A model generated the notes under the pieces. The model was not told the origin of the DNA. It made no database searches and worked only from the letters and a program-made list of their open reading frames with translations. Shown here piece by piece: positions 35,201-40,185 of a stretch of DNA of 64,000 bases (the stretch's first letter is position 1; each line of letters begins with the position of its first letter). The translations under genes were made by a program, and so were the position numbers. The stretch comes from an uncultured Candidatus Melainabacteria bacterium. Its GTDB lineage: Bacteria > Cyanobacteriota > Vampirovibrionia > Gastranaerophilales > Gastranaerophilaceae. The stretch covers positions 62,001 through 126,000 of the forward strand of contig CAKUUX010000005.1 in NCBI GenBank assembly GCA_934693165.1. The letters are read 5' to 3'.

Positions 35201-36242
35201 AAATTTCTTTGCCAGCTTCCCAATATCCACCATTCTTTTCACAGTTTTCTTTTGGTGACAAACATTTCTTGGTAACTGGATCCCACTTGTATTCAGGATT
35301 TAATTTTATTTGCTCATAACAATTCTTTTGGTCTTCAGGAATACATTGAATATTTCCATCAACATAGTATGAAATTGTTCCACTTGGACAAGTTTCCGGT
35401 GCACAACCACCTGCTTTTTGCAATGCAGAACAAGCTTTTTCGTCTGCTACGCAAACAATTTTACCATCACAATTGTGACATTTATATGGTTTATCTTTAG
35501 GACAAGTAGTTACATTGAAATCTTCATAACAAGTTTCGCCTGTAGTTAAAACTACATTCGCACTGTTTAAAGGATCTCCACATCCACCTGTAAAAGGTCT
35601 GATACCATTATGGAAAATACCTAAACGATATGTATCCATACCTTCTTTGTTTGGCCCTTTATTACCGTTAATATCGATAATAATTTCACCACAAACGCCT
35701 TTATCTCTGCCATTTACACCAGTTCCACGGCACATGTGGTCAGAAATTTTAATAGCAATTGATGCGCCATCACCTGTTCTCATTTTGTAATAATCAGATT
35801 TTGCATTGTAATTTACAGAACTTTGACCAGAAACAGTTGATTTTGGGAAACAAGTATCTGTTGTACCTGCACCACAAACTTTTGTTGATGGGAAATAAGA
35901 TTCCCAAACTTTTGCAAACATTTCATTTTGCTTAGCTTGTGTTACAGAACGCATTTTTTCAACAGAATTGTCTTTTGGATTTTTGTAAACCCATCTATCC
36001 AAATCATCATTTTCTGCTAATGCAATTTTGTAAGAACGATTTAATTTGATTACCTGACTTTGTAATGTGGCTACTAAATCTTTATGGTTAATATCTTTTC
36101 TTGAAAAATAAACAACGCCAGTAAGAGTAGATGCTATAACACCTAATACAACAAGTGCAATCACAACTTCAGCAAGAGTAAATGCCGATTGCTTATCGGT
36201 AAATATATTGCTCTTTAGTTTTTTGATTACATTCGTAAGCAT
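23286..36242 (-). CDS. Giant prepilin-headed cysteine-rich repeat protein (about 4,318 residues)
   Basis: One uninterrupted frame of nearly 13 kb. Residues 1-20 form a prepilin-type leader followed by FTLAEVVIALVVLGVIA, with Phe at +1, Glu at +5 and Ala instead of Gly at -1. A pilin-like domain ends with CGEIIIDINGNKGPN near residue 190. Next come CC-rich units, then about 11 tandem repeats of 92-102 residues (about 710-1750; core GHTRFNW, GGYCW, GMGGW, CCT). The rest has ten CC...CCKA modules, two near-duplicate InlB-B-like beta segments and a duplicated YYDPQ segment. It ends ICCKAIKGSSAVYDAVNKKCK. Adhesin, pilus-tip or surface-layer role is inferred. AAGGA lies upstream; TTG 36245 is an alternative start. 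A BlaI-type gene precedes it by 15-18 bases. Confidence 0.85.
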   Translation of the reverse strand: MLTNVIKKLKSNIFTDKQSAFTLAEVVIALVVLGVIASTLTGVVYFSRKDINHKDLVATLQSQVIKLNRSYKIALAENDDLDRWVYKNPKDNSVEKMRSVTQAKQNEMFAKVWESYFPSTKVCGAGTTDTCFPKSTVSGQSSVNYNAKSDYYKMRTGDGASIAIKISDHMCRGTGVNGRDKGVCGEIIIDINGNKGPNKEGMDTYRLGIFHNGIRPFTGGCGDPLNSANVVLTTGETCYEDFNVTTCPKDKPYKCHNCDGKIVCVADEKACSALQKAGGCAPETCPSGTISYYVDGNIQCIPEDQKNCYEQIKLNPEYKWDPVTKKCLSPKENCEKNGGYWEAGKEICWDSPEHMCTTKQQVYIPKPNQTPNFECISQEEYCKREVRKDGTGGLGGWLWKNNVCCTATSVAANVNATCCNAYSDVKGGSHSWWDGTSACCTSNTTEACCKSTEDGHEAGFWANGKCWKDPKTQCEKPAPEGLGGIWISSTNSCCTTKIVDNTSNPKYCFASEKDKCNAPSDKGGKGGWYVASADKCCTSETDAQVCCKGIWRTYNGNNYCYENEKAVCVAPTANAGIGGWWVPEATTGYNTYSGCCTSEGTQVCCNGLDKNHWWAESTKSCCQGPIEATKSCCESAENGHESKYWTSTPSQCWTSASQFCITATSSNGLGGWNWIGDAKSGVCCTDTSKTTRSNDSGNGNIQHQGQFDRLLTDDYSKRCCINESTLNGHSRFIWYTNNYKGNSGYCWDTINNLCQQQTDTSDDHGLGGWYWDGTDCCSINTTADTIKYWTKGNIKANPPTLESTVNVSVKNESDRSTKSCCTNVNSKGKHTRYNWTDKNYAGKGGYCWFDDEELCQKQTDSGNDNGMGGWYWDKASNHCCTSEYDVNVNTNNKSQTVFRKGATSAQVLAYNQRNDSNKACCTNSNTKGKHTRFIWTAKAYADTRGYCWLDNNELCQDQTDNNTYNHDAGMGGWFWDSANNVCCTIRTTAAQDINVKGGSASKVNVNNQSNNSNKNCCTNTNTKGDHTRFNWTDKTYANNGGYCWLNDAELCQSQTGLNDHGMGGWYWDSATSMCCTSKYDTSITTAPKSQEVFRKGATSAQVKVYNQQNASNKACCTNSNAKGGHTRFNWTDKNYAGNGGYCWLDDSELCQTQTDKASTYGKDFGMGGWAWDSSSNRCCTSKYDTNIKSSNSTQKKYTKGGSSATVSAYNQQNDSNKFCCTNSNTKGGHTRFNWTANNYASSGGYCWLNDEELCQSQTDASRIYGKDYGMGGWLWDNASNSCCTIKTTSNQPVFRKGGSSASVVVKNESGNSNKNCCTNSNTKGGHTRFNWTDSTNVSGSKGYCWLNDSELCTDQTNGMGGWFWDSSASRCCTIKYDTSITTAPKSQTVYRKGASSATVTIYNQQNASNKACCTNSGTAGGHTRFNWTDNNYAGSGGYCWNDDSELCQTQTDKASTYGKDHGMGGWAWDSSANTCCTIKTTRAQTKYVKGGSSATVAVKNQQASSSKFCCTNSNTKGGHTRFNWIDNNYASKGGYCWLNDAELCQDQTDSSNDHGMGGWLWDSSANVCCTIKTTSSQTKYTKGGSSASVNVKNQSSSSNKACCTSTQTKGGHTRFNWTDNNYAGKGGYCWLDDAELCQSQTGLVDHGMGGWLWDSTNNVCCTVKTTSAQTKYVKGGSSARVNVKNQSNDSTRQCCTSTQTKGGHINTFWSSTTSKDNAGYCWNSKADFCKSTLSAGLKGWDYDSTNNQCCTNDTTTNSSYWNTHYYSAMTKKDQGSYSTEYCCTSTSTSNGHTNFNWINGKCWNSNSGFCTDTIANKGANGWYQDGSNCCTNSKTGTETVKGKGGTTSTITYKNNSDNSTAECCRKRGSNTRAYWLNSYCWSTLDEYCKSTNSSGARGYYSYTSSGTNYCCTNNKSGSLSGKNNGSSYSVTYKGNSAGAQTTKECCVNATSGAKTYINNRCWNNLNGYCTTSSSSGGAGGYYQYGSNCCVASGSESSVTTYGGSSASSSSTLYIKNENSTKTCCHNKTGTTWYSTSSETGGTCCTNDNGSKACCESSQNGHTAGTWSESAKTCCFDADVSEACCKAIKGSDAYMAGGKCCASKDQSASCCQGFCGDAYSYKNNSCTCVTCEDGEYIPEDSSGNVLAAKCCTSKNDDETCCTAANAPGNGSGNNFYATTMCCASGNTSAECCEATKDIYTGKKPTYYNGNCYYPSSGTEIVVCANFSRDHFKNVNVKPYTGSELNLGSGDCGIIWIGNAATIKTSAEFESTSVKYGGTTVSGNKACSYNDSGSDTTANTYSGTLSYNFSNADSTGNICILAPKTDSCAGWFVGTTCCKEDNTSSCCTSNLNPSGAGTWVSSGSVCCYDATISDACCKAMNNSNYYLEGSTCCASGNSSSACCTSTSNPKGAGKKYISSGSICCYSESDSDACCKAIKGSSYSLYGSTCSTEDPCSGWKVGSTCCTSDSTKTCCEASNNPDGAGTWVNDASTAYYDPQVTLIALNIPKAVRVNGRVLNYTPAPLFAQPAYAAVGCSLEIKASGDYKTATVGAFTPGTHSGIICGTWPDKDVTLECTTGKASVTTSGQCTFTQTGTSTTGDTAVLGTLSATNVTTGCTVTMTCTSKTLNFGDISFGGSGGDNGGDDDGGSTAGTCCHDKNASDKCCLGMSNNNYWYDGSCKTVASGFDVRVEYNSSISEVTVAGTFVANKGVKNVSSAAGTAIVATPASGNTFTQWEVVDGGCTITSATSASTTISGATSGSKYCVIKPTATAQETQEFSVALVSPTTASTLYNIVLYNSSNNEILNLNNGTVSVTSVPSGEYTLRIGTFSFGTAGAPYTMNNDLSATVSGNCTIGDKQYGSNSSSDIGSKWIVTLPNSGDKSCNITVNVSEPPSGGGGSSGCTGTYTMTVKTPDKYTFIPYGYSGTSQYKLYAKYSGASTLIDTKNEIYEGKRTGIGCGTATTSVEFNYTYPDTSTSAQNYLEISGPCKFVAVGSSSTSFAGQVEVTSPNAGDVTCTFTPKNCGSICSWVGTNGTCCASENSKECCEGASRVIPAYSCTHRKGTWASSSSTCCHDANVSYICCKAIMGESATWNGSSCSGGSSGGGSNPILSYGIVVTPNNGITSITVDGNKVTTGGTSLTIKSSSPTVNISAEVKGGYSFDKWSVSQGCNFSSGSSISTPTKLTFANVNEKSASSYMPCILNAYAKDSCDGWEVGSTCCTLENTKACCEASNNTNGAGTWATNTCCHDANASATCCKAMMGSTYDIYNGQCLSEEPCSGWKVGSTCCTLENTKTCCETTDNPDGAGTWATNTCCHNANASATCCTAMMGSGYEYSGGKCILKGSDCAGWLAGSTCCTSDNTQACCEATTNPSGKGTWVNVTTSAYYDPQNTLIALNIPDAVKMNGKVLNYTPAPMFAQPAYADGTSNVSFSLAMDTTQNFKSANVDNNCTFSVQSSGNFSMCSLASKDEYVVTLICKSGYTSKLRVGTDSSGCISKSSYNSESGTRTEMTVSRNGAGNSCKIIGDCEPNREGCSIQINTYGAVSSVSVGDLSAGYYTNFPCDGTYPMTANLGCSSGYPVIETSGWCHTGNVSNGGQISFNSCSASSCSNTQCNVIMKCMPGTPPTSGTCCHSKNASDKCCLAMSSNNYWYDGSCSTVNSGFDVRVEYDYTKISTVTVAGTSVQPKGVKNVSSASGATIVASPSSGYAFSQWEVVEGGCTIKSATSASTTISAATSGSKYCVISPLAIKPESQEFSVALVSPTFVSNKYNIVLYDSSNNEILNLNNATVSASSVPSGEYTLRIGTFGLGTDGNAYVNHSNTEASVSGNCTLGSASASNNSESDVGKKWKLTLPKSGSTSCNITVTVGDPIADCTDDSTKLCCEADSGIWVPSSSICCQSATSSDVCCKAISGSDYSLSGGNCKKGNTTGNWFFNWTIKDTSNFKKFIISTKYVTDYSADGGCSASSSPASGSCALDTNIPKIVAACKNTTSPVISIDRNDFKTYFDDTVYADGVTTNYISISPITDSSDPNYSTSSSMVVNITMDCLECQNAYFTVSTDTADNFEYFEDASGNSFFDECKTGSGNKCIASGGASSFDIGCKSGTVPAITVPSGSADYELFSPEEETSEGNLYFVRSCQNVYEAKIDCLAVTEDEWNGSGCTVSGSASVQLSSSAPSSCSFSVGGSTISSSAITIPSGTLTMTCSRGAYVPTISGACCSLTNCSVGSTTVTCNTSWGSNSDCLLSAESCAAGWVGNAGGCCYSDNSKSCCEAPSQSSSSISHTQGSYINRECCTSAEQSQICCKAIKGSSAVYDAVNKKCK
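24640..25360 (-). repeat. Duplicated segment B within the giant gene
   Basis: It encodes CCHSKNASDKCCLAMSS...GSC, then a DVRVEY...VTVAGT...F-Q-W-E-V domain resembling InlB B-type repeats, then an IVLYDSSNNEILNLNN...YTLRIGTF domain. Segment A at 27575-28300 encodes the same order with high identity. They lie in the same orientation about 2.9 kb apart. Confidence 0.75.
27575..28300 (-). repeat. Duplicated segment A within the giant gene
   Basis: The partner of 24640-25360, with CCHDKNASDKCCLGMSN, DVRVEYNSSISEVTVAGT, FTQWEVVDGGC and IVLYNSSNNEILNLNNG in the same order. A second duplicated block (YYDPQ...LIALNIP, APLFAQPAYA; about 28650-28795 and 25970-26115) lies a similar distance apart. This suggests a segmental duplication of several kb inside the gene. 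Confidence 0.7.
31000..34120 (-). repeat. About eleven tandem in-frame repeats of 275-306 bp
   Basis: Successive units share GH(T/S)RFNW-T-(D/A)-NYA-GGYCW, (D/E)LCQ-QTD, GMGGW-WDS and CCT. Their conserved cores fall near 34050, 33750, 33450, 33160, 32860, 32555, 32260, 31965, 31680, 31405 and 31128. Central units are nearly identical at the DNA level while the outer ones have diverged, as expected for an array that expands and contracts by recombination. Confidence 0.85.
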
Positions 36243-36259
36243 CAAATACGAAATCCTTC

Positions 36260-36604
36260 TTACTCTTTTACTAGATTAACAAATTCCTGTTCTACAAAAT
36301 GAATTAAATTCAAACTGTCGCCATCAAAAAATTGCTGTAACATATCTTGGATAGCCATTTTAGCCATTTCTTCCTTGTCCATGACGGACTTGTAATAAAA
36401 TTTCTTTCCAGAACGATATCTTACCAGTAATTCCTTCGTGCTCAGCCTGTCCATAACCGTTTTTACGGTAGTGTAAGCTCTTTCGATATTCTTTTGGCTT
36501 AAATAATCGACTATATCTTTTACTGAAATATTTCTATCTTCGTCTTCTTTTTGTATTTGCCATACTATATTTAAAATTTCAATTTCAAGAGTTCCTAAAC
36601 TCAT
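36260..36604 (-). CDS. BlaI/MecI/CopY family transcriptional repressor
   Basis: A 114-residue winged-helix protein. LGTLEIEILNIVWQ at the start, a recognition-helix region with AYTTVKTVMDRLSTKELL and wing residues YRSGKKFYYKSV are typical of BlaI/MecI. The C-terminal helices mediate dimerisation. The start is set at ATG 36604, preceded by GAGG at 5-6 bases, rather than the longer ORF from 36634. No BlaR1/M56 protease gene lies nearby. It is followed after 15-18 bases by the giant repeat gene on the same strand, so it probably controls that operon and itself. Confidence 0.88.
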   Translation of the reverse strand: MSLGTLEIEILNIVWQIQKEDEDRNISVKDIVDYLSQKNIERAYTTVKTVMDRLSTKELLVRYRSGKKFYYKSVMDKEEMAKMAIQDMLQQFFDGDSLNLIHFVEQEFVNLVKE

Positions 36605-36636
36605 CAAAACCTCTTCTTTCAATGATTTACACAAAT

Positions 36637-36653
36637 TTAACTAATAAAGTTAA
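36637..36653 (-). promoter_or_regulatory. Candidate operator upstream of the BlaI-type gene
   Basis: An inverted repeat TTAACT-N5-AGTTAA lies about 33 bases before the repressor's start. It has the size expected for a BlaI-dimer operator but not the classical TACA/TGTA core, so assignment is tentative. Confidence 0.4.
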
Positions 36654-36697
36654 TTAAGGCTACTATTAAATTATGAATGATATTCTAAGAATTATTG

Positions 36698-36943
36698 TTA
36701 TCTAGTTCTTGAACGTAGCTTAACTAAACCTGAATTTTGTGGGTTATTGTCGCCCAAATATATAATATTAGGCGCGTAACTTTGGTGAGTTTGAACAGTT
36801 CGGCGTTCAGTAACTGATTTATAATTTATGAATCCTTGTGATTTTTTAGCCGAACTTTGGGTATTTGTACTCTGTGCGATACTGAATAACAAAATACCTA
36901 AAAATGCAGCTACACAAAGCATTCTAAGTAGATTAGAAATCAT
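36698..36943 (-). CDS. Small exported or membrane-anchored protein, unknown
   Basis: An 81-residue protein with an N-terminal hydrophobic segment (LLRMLCVAAFLGILLFSIA) followed by a short basic, Ser/Thr/Gln-rich tail ending KLRSRTR. It lies 93 bases upstream of the BlaI-type gene on the same strand and could share its transcript. A TATAAT box precedes it on the minus strand and GGTGAAG is a weak ribosome-binding site. I do not recognise it. Confidence 0.55.
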   Translation of the reverse strand: MISNLLRMLCVAAFLGILLFSIAQSTNTQSSAKKSQGFINYKSVTERRTVQTHQSYAPNIIYLGDNNPQNSGLVKLRSRTR

Positions 36944-37112
36944 TCTTCACCGTATTCGATTATAGTAAGCCATGTATATTATACCACTATATCACATGTT
37001 TGCCTACCCCTAATCAGCATGAATTTAATATAAATTTAAATTTCCTTTGAAATTGGTTTAAAAATATAATTCAATATGTTATACTAAAAAAAAATAATAA
37101 AAGGAGTTTCCC

Positions 37113-37835
37113 ATGCGCATAACTTTTAAGACAAACACTTCTACTAAAATCGTTATATATGTAGTCATACTTATTATTATAGGTATTTTTGGATTTGGAT
37201 TTATAAAAGATAAATATATTATCTACAAGACAAAATCTACTTTTAATATTTTAAGTGAAGCTTATCAAAAAACTCTTAAAACAACAGACTTCAAATGGAA
37301 TGAAAAAGATATGAGCACAACTGTATTTGCTCAGAAATTCGTTAAAAATTTACCAACAAAAACAGTTTGTGAATATTCAAATCAGGAAAATTGTTTTCCT
37401 AAATACATAAACTTCAAAAATCCACCTGAAGGACTTACTATTAATCGTACGCAAATTGGTGACTACTACAAGGTAAAATTAAAAAATAACGTATGTGTTG
37501 CTTTTAACATACTTAGCCCAACTTGTTCTCACACTAGAGAAAGATGCGGTACAATATTTATTGACATAAATTGTGCCCAAAAAGGACCAAATAAGTTTGG
37601 TGAAGATTTGTATGATTTTGGCATCTACAAAAATGGTATTCGTACTTATATTATTGAAGCAAACCATAACCAACGTTGTTTAAATGGAACTGGTCAAGGC
37701 TGTGCAGCATATATGTTTAAATATAAAAACAGAAATTACAAAAAATATGATAAATATGTAACTAAAGAACTTAACGAAAAAGTCAAAAAACAAGCTAAAG
37801 AAGAAAAGCGCTACCGTAGAGCCTTAACTAGATAA
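37113..37835 (+). CDS. Pilin-like membrane-anchored protein, first of a tandem pair
   Basis: A 240-residue protein. The N-terminal helix (IVIYVVILIIIGIFGFGF) lacks a prepilin cleavage site. The body matches the pilin-like head of the giant protein: TVFAQKFVKNLPTKTVCEYSNQENCFPKYINF, then CGTIFIDINCAQKGPNKFGEDLYDFGIYKNGIRTY. The Cys pairs and D-I-N...K-G-P-N motif are shared. AAAGGAG precedes the ATG, with TATACT further up. The Lys/Arg-rich C-terminus is distinctive. It lies divergently from the BlaI/giant-gene cluster, so a shared system is plausible. Confidence 0.75.
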   Translation: MRITFKTNTSTKIVIYVVILIIIGIFGFGFIKDKYIIYKTKSTFNILSEAYQKTLKTTDFKWNEKDMSTTVFAQKFVKNLPTKTVCEYSNQENCFPKYINFKNPPEGLTINRTQIGDYYKVKLKNNVCVAFNILSPTCSHTRERCGTIFIDINCAQKGPNKFGEDLYDFGIYKNGIRTYIIEANHNQRCLNGTGQGCAAYMFKYKNRNYKKYDKYVTKELNEKVKKQAKEEKRYRRALTR

Positions 37836-37848
37836 GATAGGAGTTATT

Positions 37849-38499
37849 ATGGATTCACTAAAAATAAAAATATCTAAAGGGTTACTACTAATTATTTCAG
37901 TAATTATTGTAGTGGTCGTAGCTACTTTTATTATATGTAAAGTGAGAAATCAAATTATCATAAATAAAGCAAAGACTGGCTTTGAAATCATTCAAATAGC
38001 TTACAAAAACTCGCTAAAAAAAGAAAAATATGTTTGGGATAAAAAAACAACAAAAACATCTCAGTTTGGAAATAAGTTAGCAAAATATTTACCTACTGAA
38101 AAAAATTGCGAATACGACAACGATGGCATTTGCTACCCTAGATATATAAATTTTAGAAATAGATATAAAGATAAAACAAATTTGTACATTTATAACTTTT
38201 ATAAAATCAAGTTAAATAATGGAATGGTTGTTTTAACAAAAGTAGTAAGCCCAGATTGTACAATGGAAAGAGGCAGATGTGCAACAGTAATGATTGATAT
38301 TAATGGAGCAAAAGGCCCAAATACTTTTGGTGAAGATATCTATGATTTCATTCTAACAAAAGACCATGTTGGACTATATCCAATGCAAGCTGACCATATA
38401 AAACGTTGCGTTGAAGGTCCTGGTCTAGGATGTGCTGATTATATGTTTAAATATAATACAAGAAACTATAAAAAACATATAAAAAAATTAGGTAAATAA
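37849..38499 (+). CDS. Pilin-like membrane-anchored protein, second of the pair
   Basis: A 216-residue close paralogue of the preceding gene, 13 bases downstream with a TAGGAG ribosome-binding site. It has an N-terminal helix (LLLIISVIIVVVVATFIICKV). Shared features are NKLAKYLPTEKNCEYDNDGICYPRYINF and CATVMIDINGAKGPNTFGEDIYDF, plus CVEGPGLGCADYMFKYNTRNYKKH at the C-terminus, also in its partner as CLNGTGQGCAAYMFKYKNRNYKK. Local gene duplication is evident. A terminator follows. Confidence 0.75.
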   Translation: MDSLKIKISKGLLLIISVIIVVVVATFIICKVRNQIIINKAKTGFEIIQIAYKNSLKKEKYVWDKKTTKTSQFGNKLAKYLPTEKNCEYDNDGICYPRYINFRNRYKDKTNLYIYNFYKIKLNNGMVVLTKVVSPDCTMERGRCATVMIDINGAKGPNTFGEDIYDFILTKDHVGLYPMQADHIKRCVEGPGLGCADYMFKYNTRNYKKHIKKLGK

Positions 38500-38527
38500 A
38501 AATATTATACATATATGATAAGCATAT

Positions 38528-38566
38528 AAAGAGTCGAAATTTTATTTCATAAAATTTCGACTCTTT
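38528..38566. terminator. Bidirectional terminator between the pilin-like pair and exbD
   Basis: An 18-bp perfect stem AAAGAGTCGAAATTTTAT / ATAAAATTTCGACTCTTT with a TTC loop, U-rich in both directions. It is shared by the plus-strand pilin-like pair and the minus-strand tonB-exbBD operon. Confidence 0.85.
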
Positions 38567-38589
38567 CAAATATAATAGGAATTATTTTA

Positions 38590-38973
38590 CTAACCTTCAA
38601 CTACTGAAACGTTTTTTACACCTGCATTTCTAGCCTTGTCCATTAACTTAACTACTGTACCATGAACAGAATCGGGTTCTGATTGAATAACCAATCCATC
38701 TGGATTTTCAGTAATCATACTTTTAATAGTGTTTTCCAAATCAGCTTCAGGGACTTCTTCATCATTGATAACGTATTTATTATCATTAGTAACTAGCACC
38801 GTTATCAACTTAGCATCTTTTAAATCCTCTTGTTTCACAATATCTGGAACTGTAAGATTTAAGCCTTGTTGATCCAACAATGGTGCAATCACCATCATAA
38901 TGATTAACAATACTAAGAAAATATCCGTTAATGGAGTAATATTAATTTCGTTAAAAGAATCTCTCATTGCCAT
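38590..38973 (-). CDS. exbD: ExbD/TolR family protein (second copy)
   Basis: A 127-residue protein with one N-terminal helix bearing the family's conserved Asp: NEINITPLTDIFLVLLIIMMVIAPLL. A periplasmic domain follows. It partners ExbB-type proton channels that energise TonB or Tol. AGGAGG precedes its ATG. It is the last gene of a tonB-exbB-exbD-exbD operon and starts 11 bases after the first exbD. Whether it forms a heterodimer with that copy is unknown. Confidence 0.9.
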   Translation of the reverse strand: MAMRDSFNEINITPLTDIFLVLLIIMMVIAPLLDQQGLNLTVPDIVKQEDLKDAKLITVLVTNDNKYVINDEEVPEADLENTIKSMITENPDGLVIQSEPDSVHGTVVKLMDKARNAGVKNVSVVEG

Positions 38974-38984
38974 ATTAATACCTC

Positions 38985-39491
38985 CTACTCAGCCCATTCA
39001 TCTACATTATTGTCTATAGAAGAAGGATCTAAAGTTCCATCTTGTACTTCATCAATAGTTTCTGCAAGTTCTTTTTGTTCTTTTTTACTCAAAGGTTCAC
39101 CTGCAACTATTAATTTTTCGAAATCTGCTGCCTTTGCTGCGTTCATAACTTTCATAATTTCTGAACTTTTTGCTTGTGCATCAGCTTTAACAACAACTTC
39201 TGGTTTTTCCAATTTTGGTTTTAAAGCTATTAAGCCATCTGCTAAACCACCTTCAGAAATTGGAGCACCATTTAAAAACATTTCACCATTTTTAGTAATT
39301 GATACTGTTGCGTTCTTTTGTTCAATAGTAAGACCACTATTGATTTCAGGAACATTGATAGAGTTGTCCATTGATTGGAATGTTGGAGCAACAACCATCA
39401 TAATGATTAACAATACCAAGAAAATATCTGTTAATGGAGTGATGTTTATTTCTGTAAAAAGTTTTCCTTTTTTACGTGTAGATACTGCCAT
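38985..39491 (-). CDS. exbD: ExbD/TolR family protein (first copy, long form)
   Basis: A 168-residue protein with the same membrane motif as its neighbour, FTEINITPLTDIFLVLLIIMMVVAPTF. The periplasmic domain ends in an extra acidic tail of about 35 residues (EQKELAETIDEVQDG...DEWAE) that the second copy lacks. ExbD proteins transmit the proton gradient from ExbB to TonB. It follows exbB after 11 bases. Confidence 0.9.
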   Translation of the reverse strand: MAVSTRKKGKLFTEINITPLTDIFLVLLIIMMVVAPTFQSMDNSINVPEINSGLTIEQKNATVSITKNGEMFLNGAPISEGGLADGLIALKPKLEKPEVVVKADAQAKSSEIMKVMNAAKAADFEKLIVAGEPLSKKEQKELAETIDEVQDGTLDPSSIDNNVDEWAE

Positions 39492-39502
39492 TTTTTACTT
39501 CC

Positions 39503-40141
39503 TTACATAGATACATTTTGTGGTTGATTAGCTTCTTCACCGTCAACAAAGCTTAAGAATAACAACTTAATAAGTTGGAAATCGTCTTCGTAACGTTTAA
39601 CAATAGCTTGGAAAGAGTTGTAGCAAATAACTGCAACAATCGCAACACCAAGACCGAATGCAGTAGCAATCAATGCTGAACCGATACCCATAGCAACTGC
39701 TGCTGATTGGTTACCTTGAACTGCTAAATCTTGGAATGTATAAAGAATTCTAACAACTGTACCAAACAAACCTAGGAATGGAGCAACACCACCGATTGTA
39801 CCTAAGATTGTTAAATGATGTTCTAATTTTCTAGTAGCTAGATTAGCTGCGATATCGAACGAACGAGAGAAACCTGATTTTTGTTCTGCAAAAATTCTAA
39901 CAGCTTCTTCTGTAACTTCACCAACTACGCCACCAACTGATACTGCTAAGTTTTGAGCACCATTCAAATTGTTTTTCAACAATTCTTTTTGTAATTTTGG
40001 AATAAACTCAACAACGTCACGTTTATTCTTTTGGTAATAAGCCCATCTGTTAATTGCAACTGCAACAACTAAAACTGAACAAATCAGAATTGGTAATAAT
40101 ACTGGCCAATCTAATTGAATTGAATGTAATAATAATTCCAT
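39503..40141 (-). CDS. exbB: MotA/TolQ/ExbB proton channel protein
   Basis: A 212-residue protein with three membrane segments. It has an N-terminal helix (WPVLLPILICSVLVVAVAI) and the conserved LTILGTIGGVAPFLGLFGTVVRILYTFQDLA plus AMGIGSALIATAFGLGVAIVAVICYN core that forms the pore. It is an inner-membrane motor subunit converting proton flow into work for TonB. It sits between tonB and two exbD genes. Confidence 0.93.
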   Translation of the reverse strand: MELLLHSIQLDWPVLLPILICSVLVVAVAINRWAYYQKNKRDVVEFIPKLQKELLKNNLNGAQNLAVSVGGVVGEVTEEAVRIFAEQKSGFSRSFDIAANLATRKLEHHLTILGTIGGVAPFLGLFGTVVRILYTFQDLAVQGNQSAAVAMGIGSALIATAFGLGVAIVAVICYNSFQAIVKRYEDDFQLIKLLFLSFVDGEEANQPQNVSM

Positions 40142-40185
40142 AATTTTTTCCTCTTTTTTTTATGTTGTACTTAATTATTTATCTA

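Noticed and set aside
24404..35275. Many short ORFs inside the giant gene on both strands
   Set aside because: They are shadows of a Cys/Thr-rich repetitive frame, show no ribosome-binding sites and have low-complexity translations.
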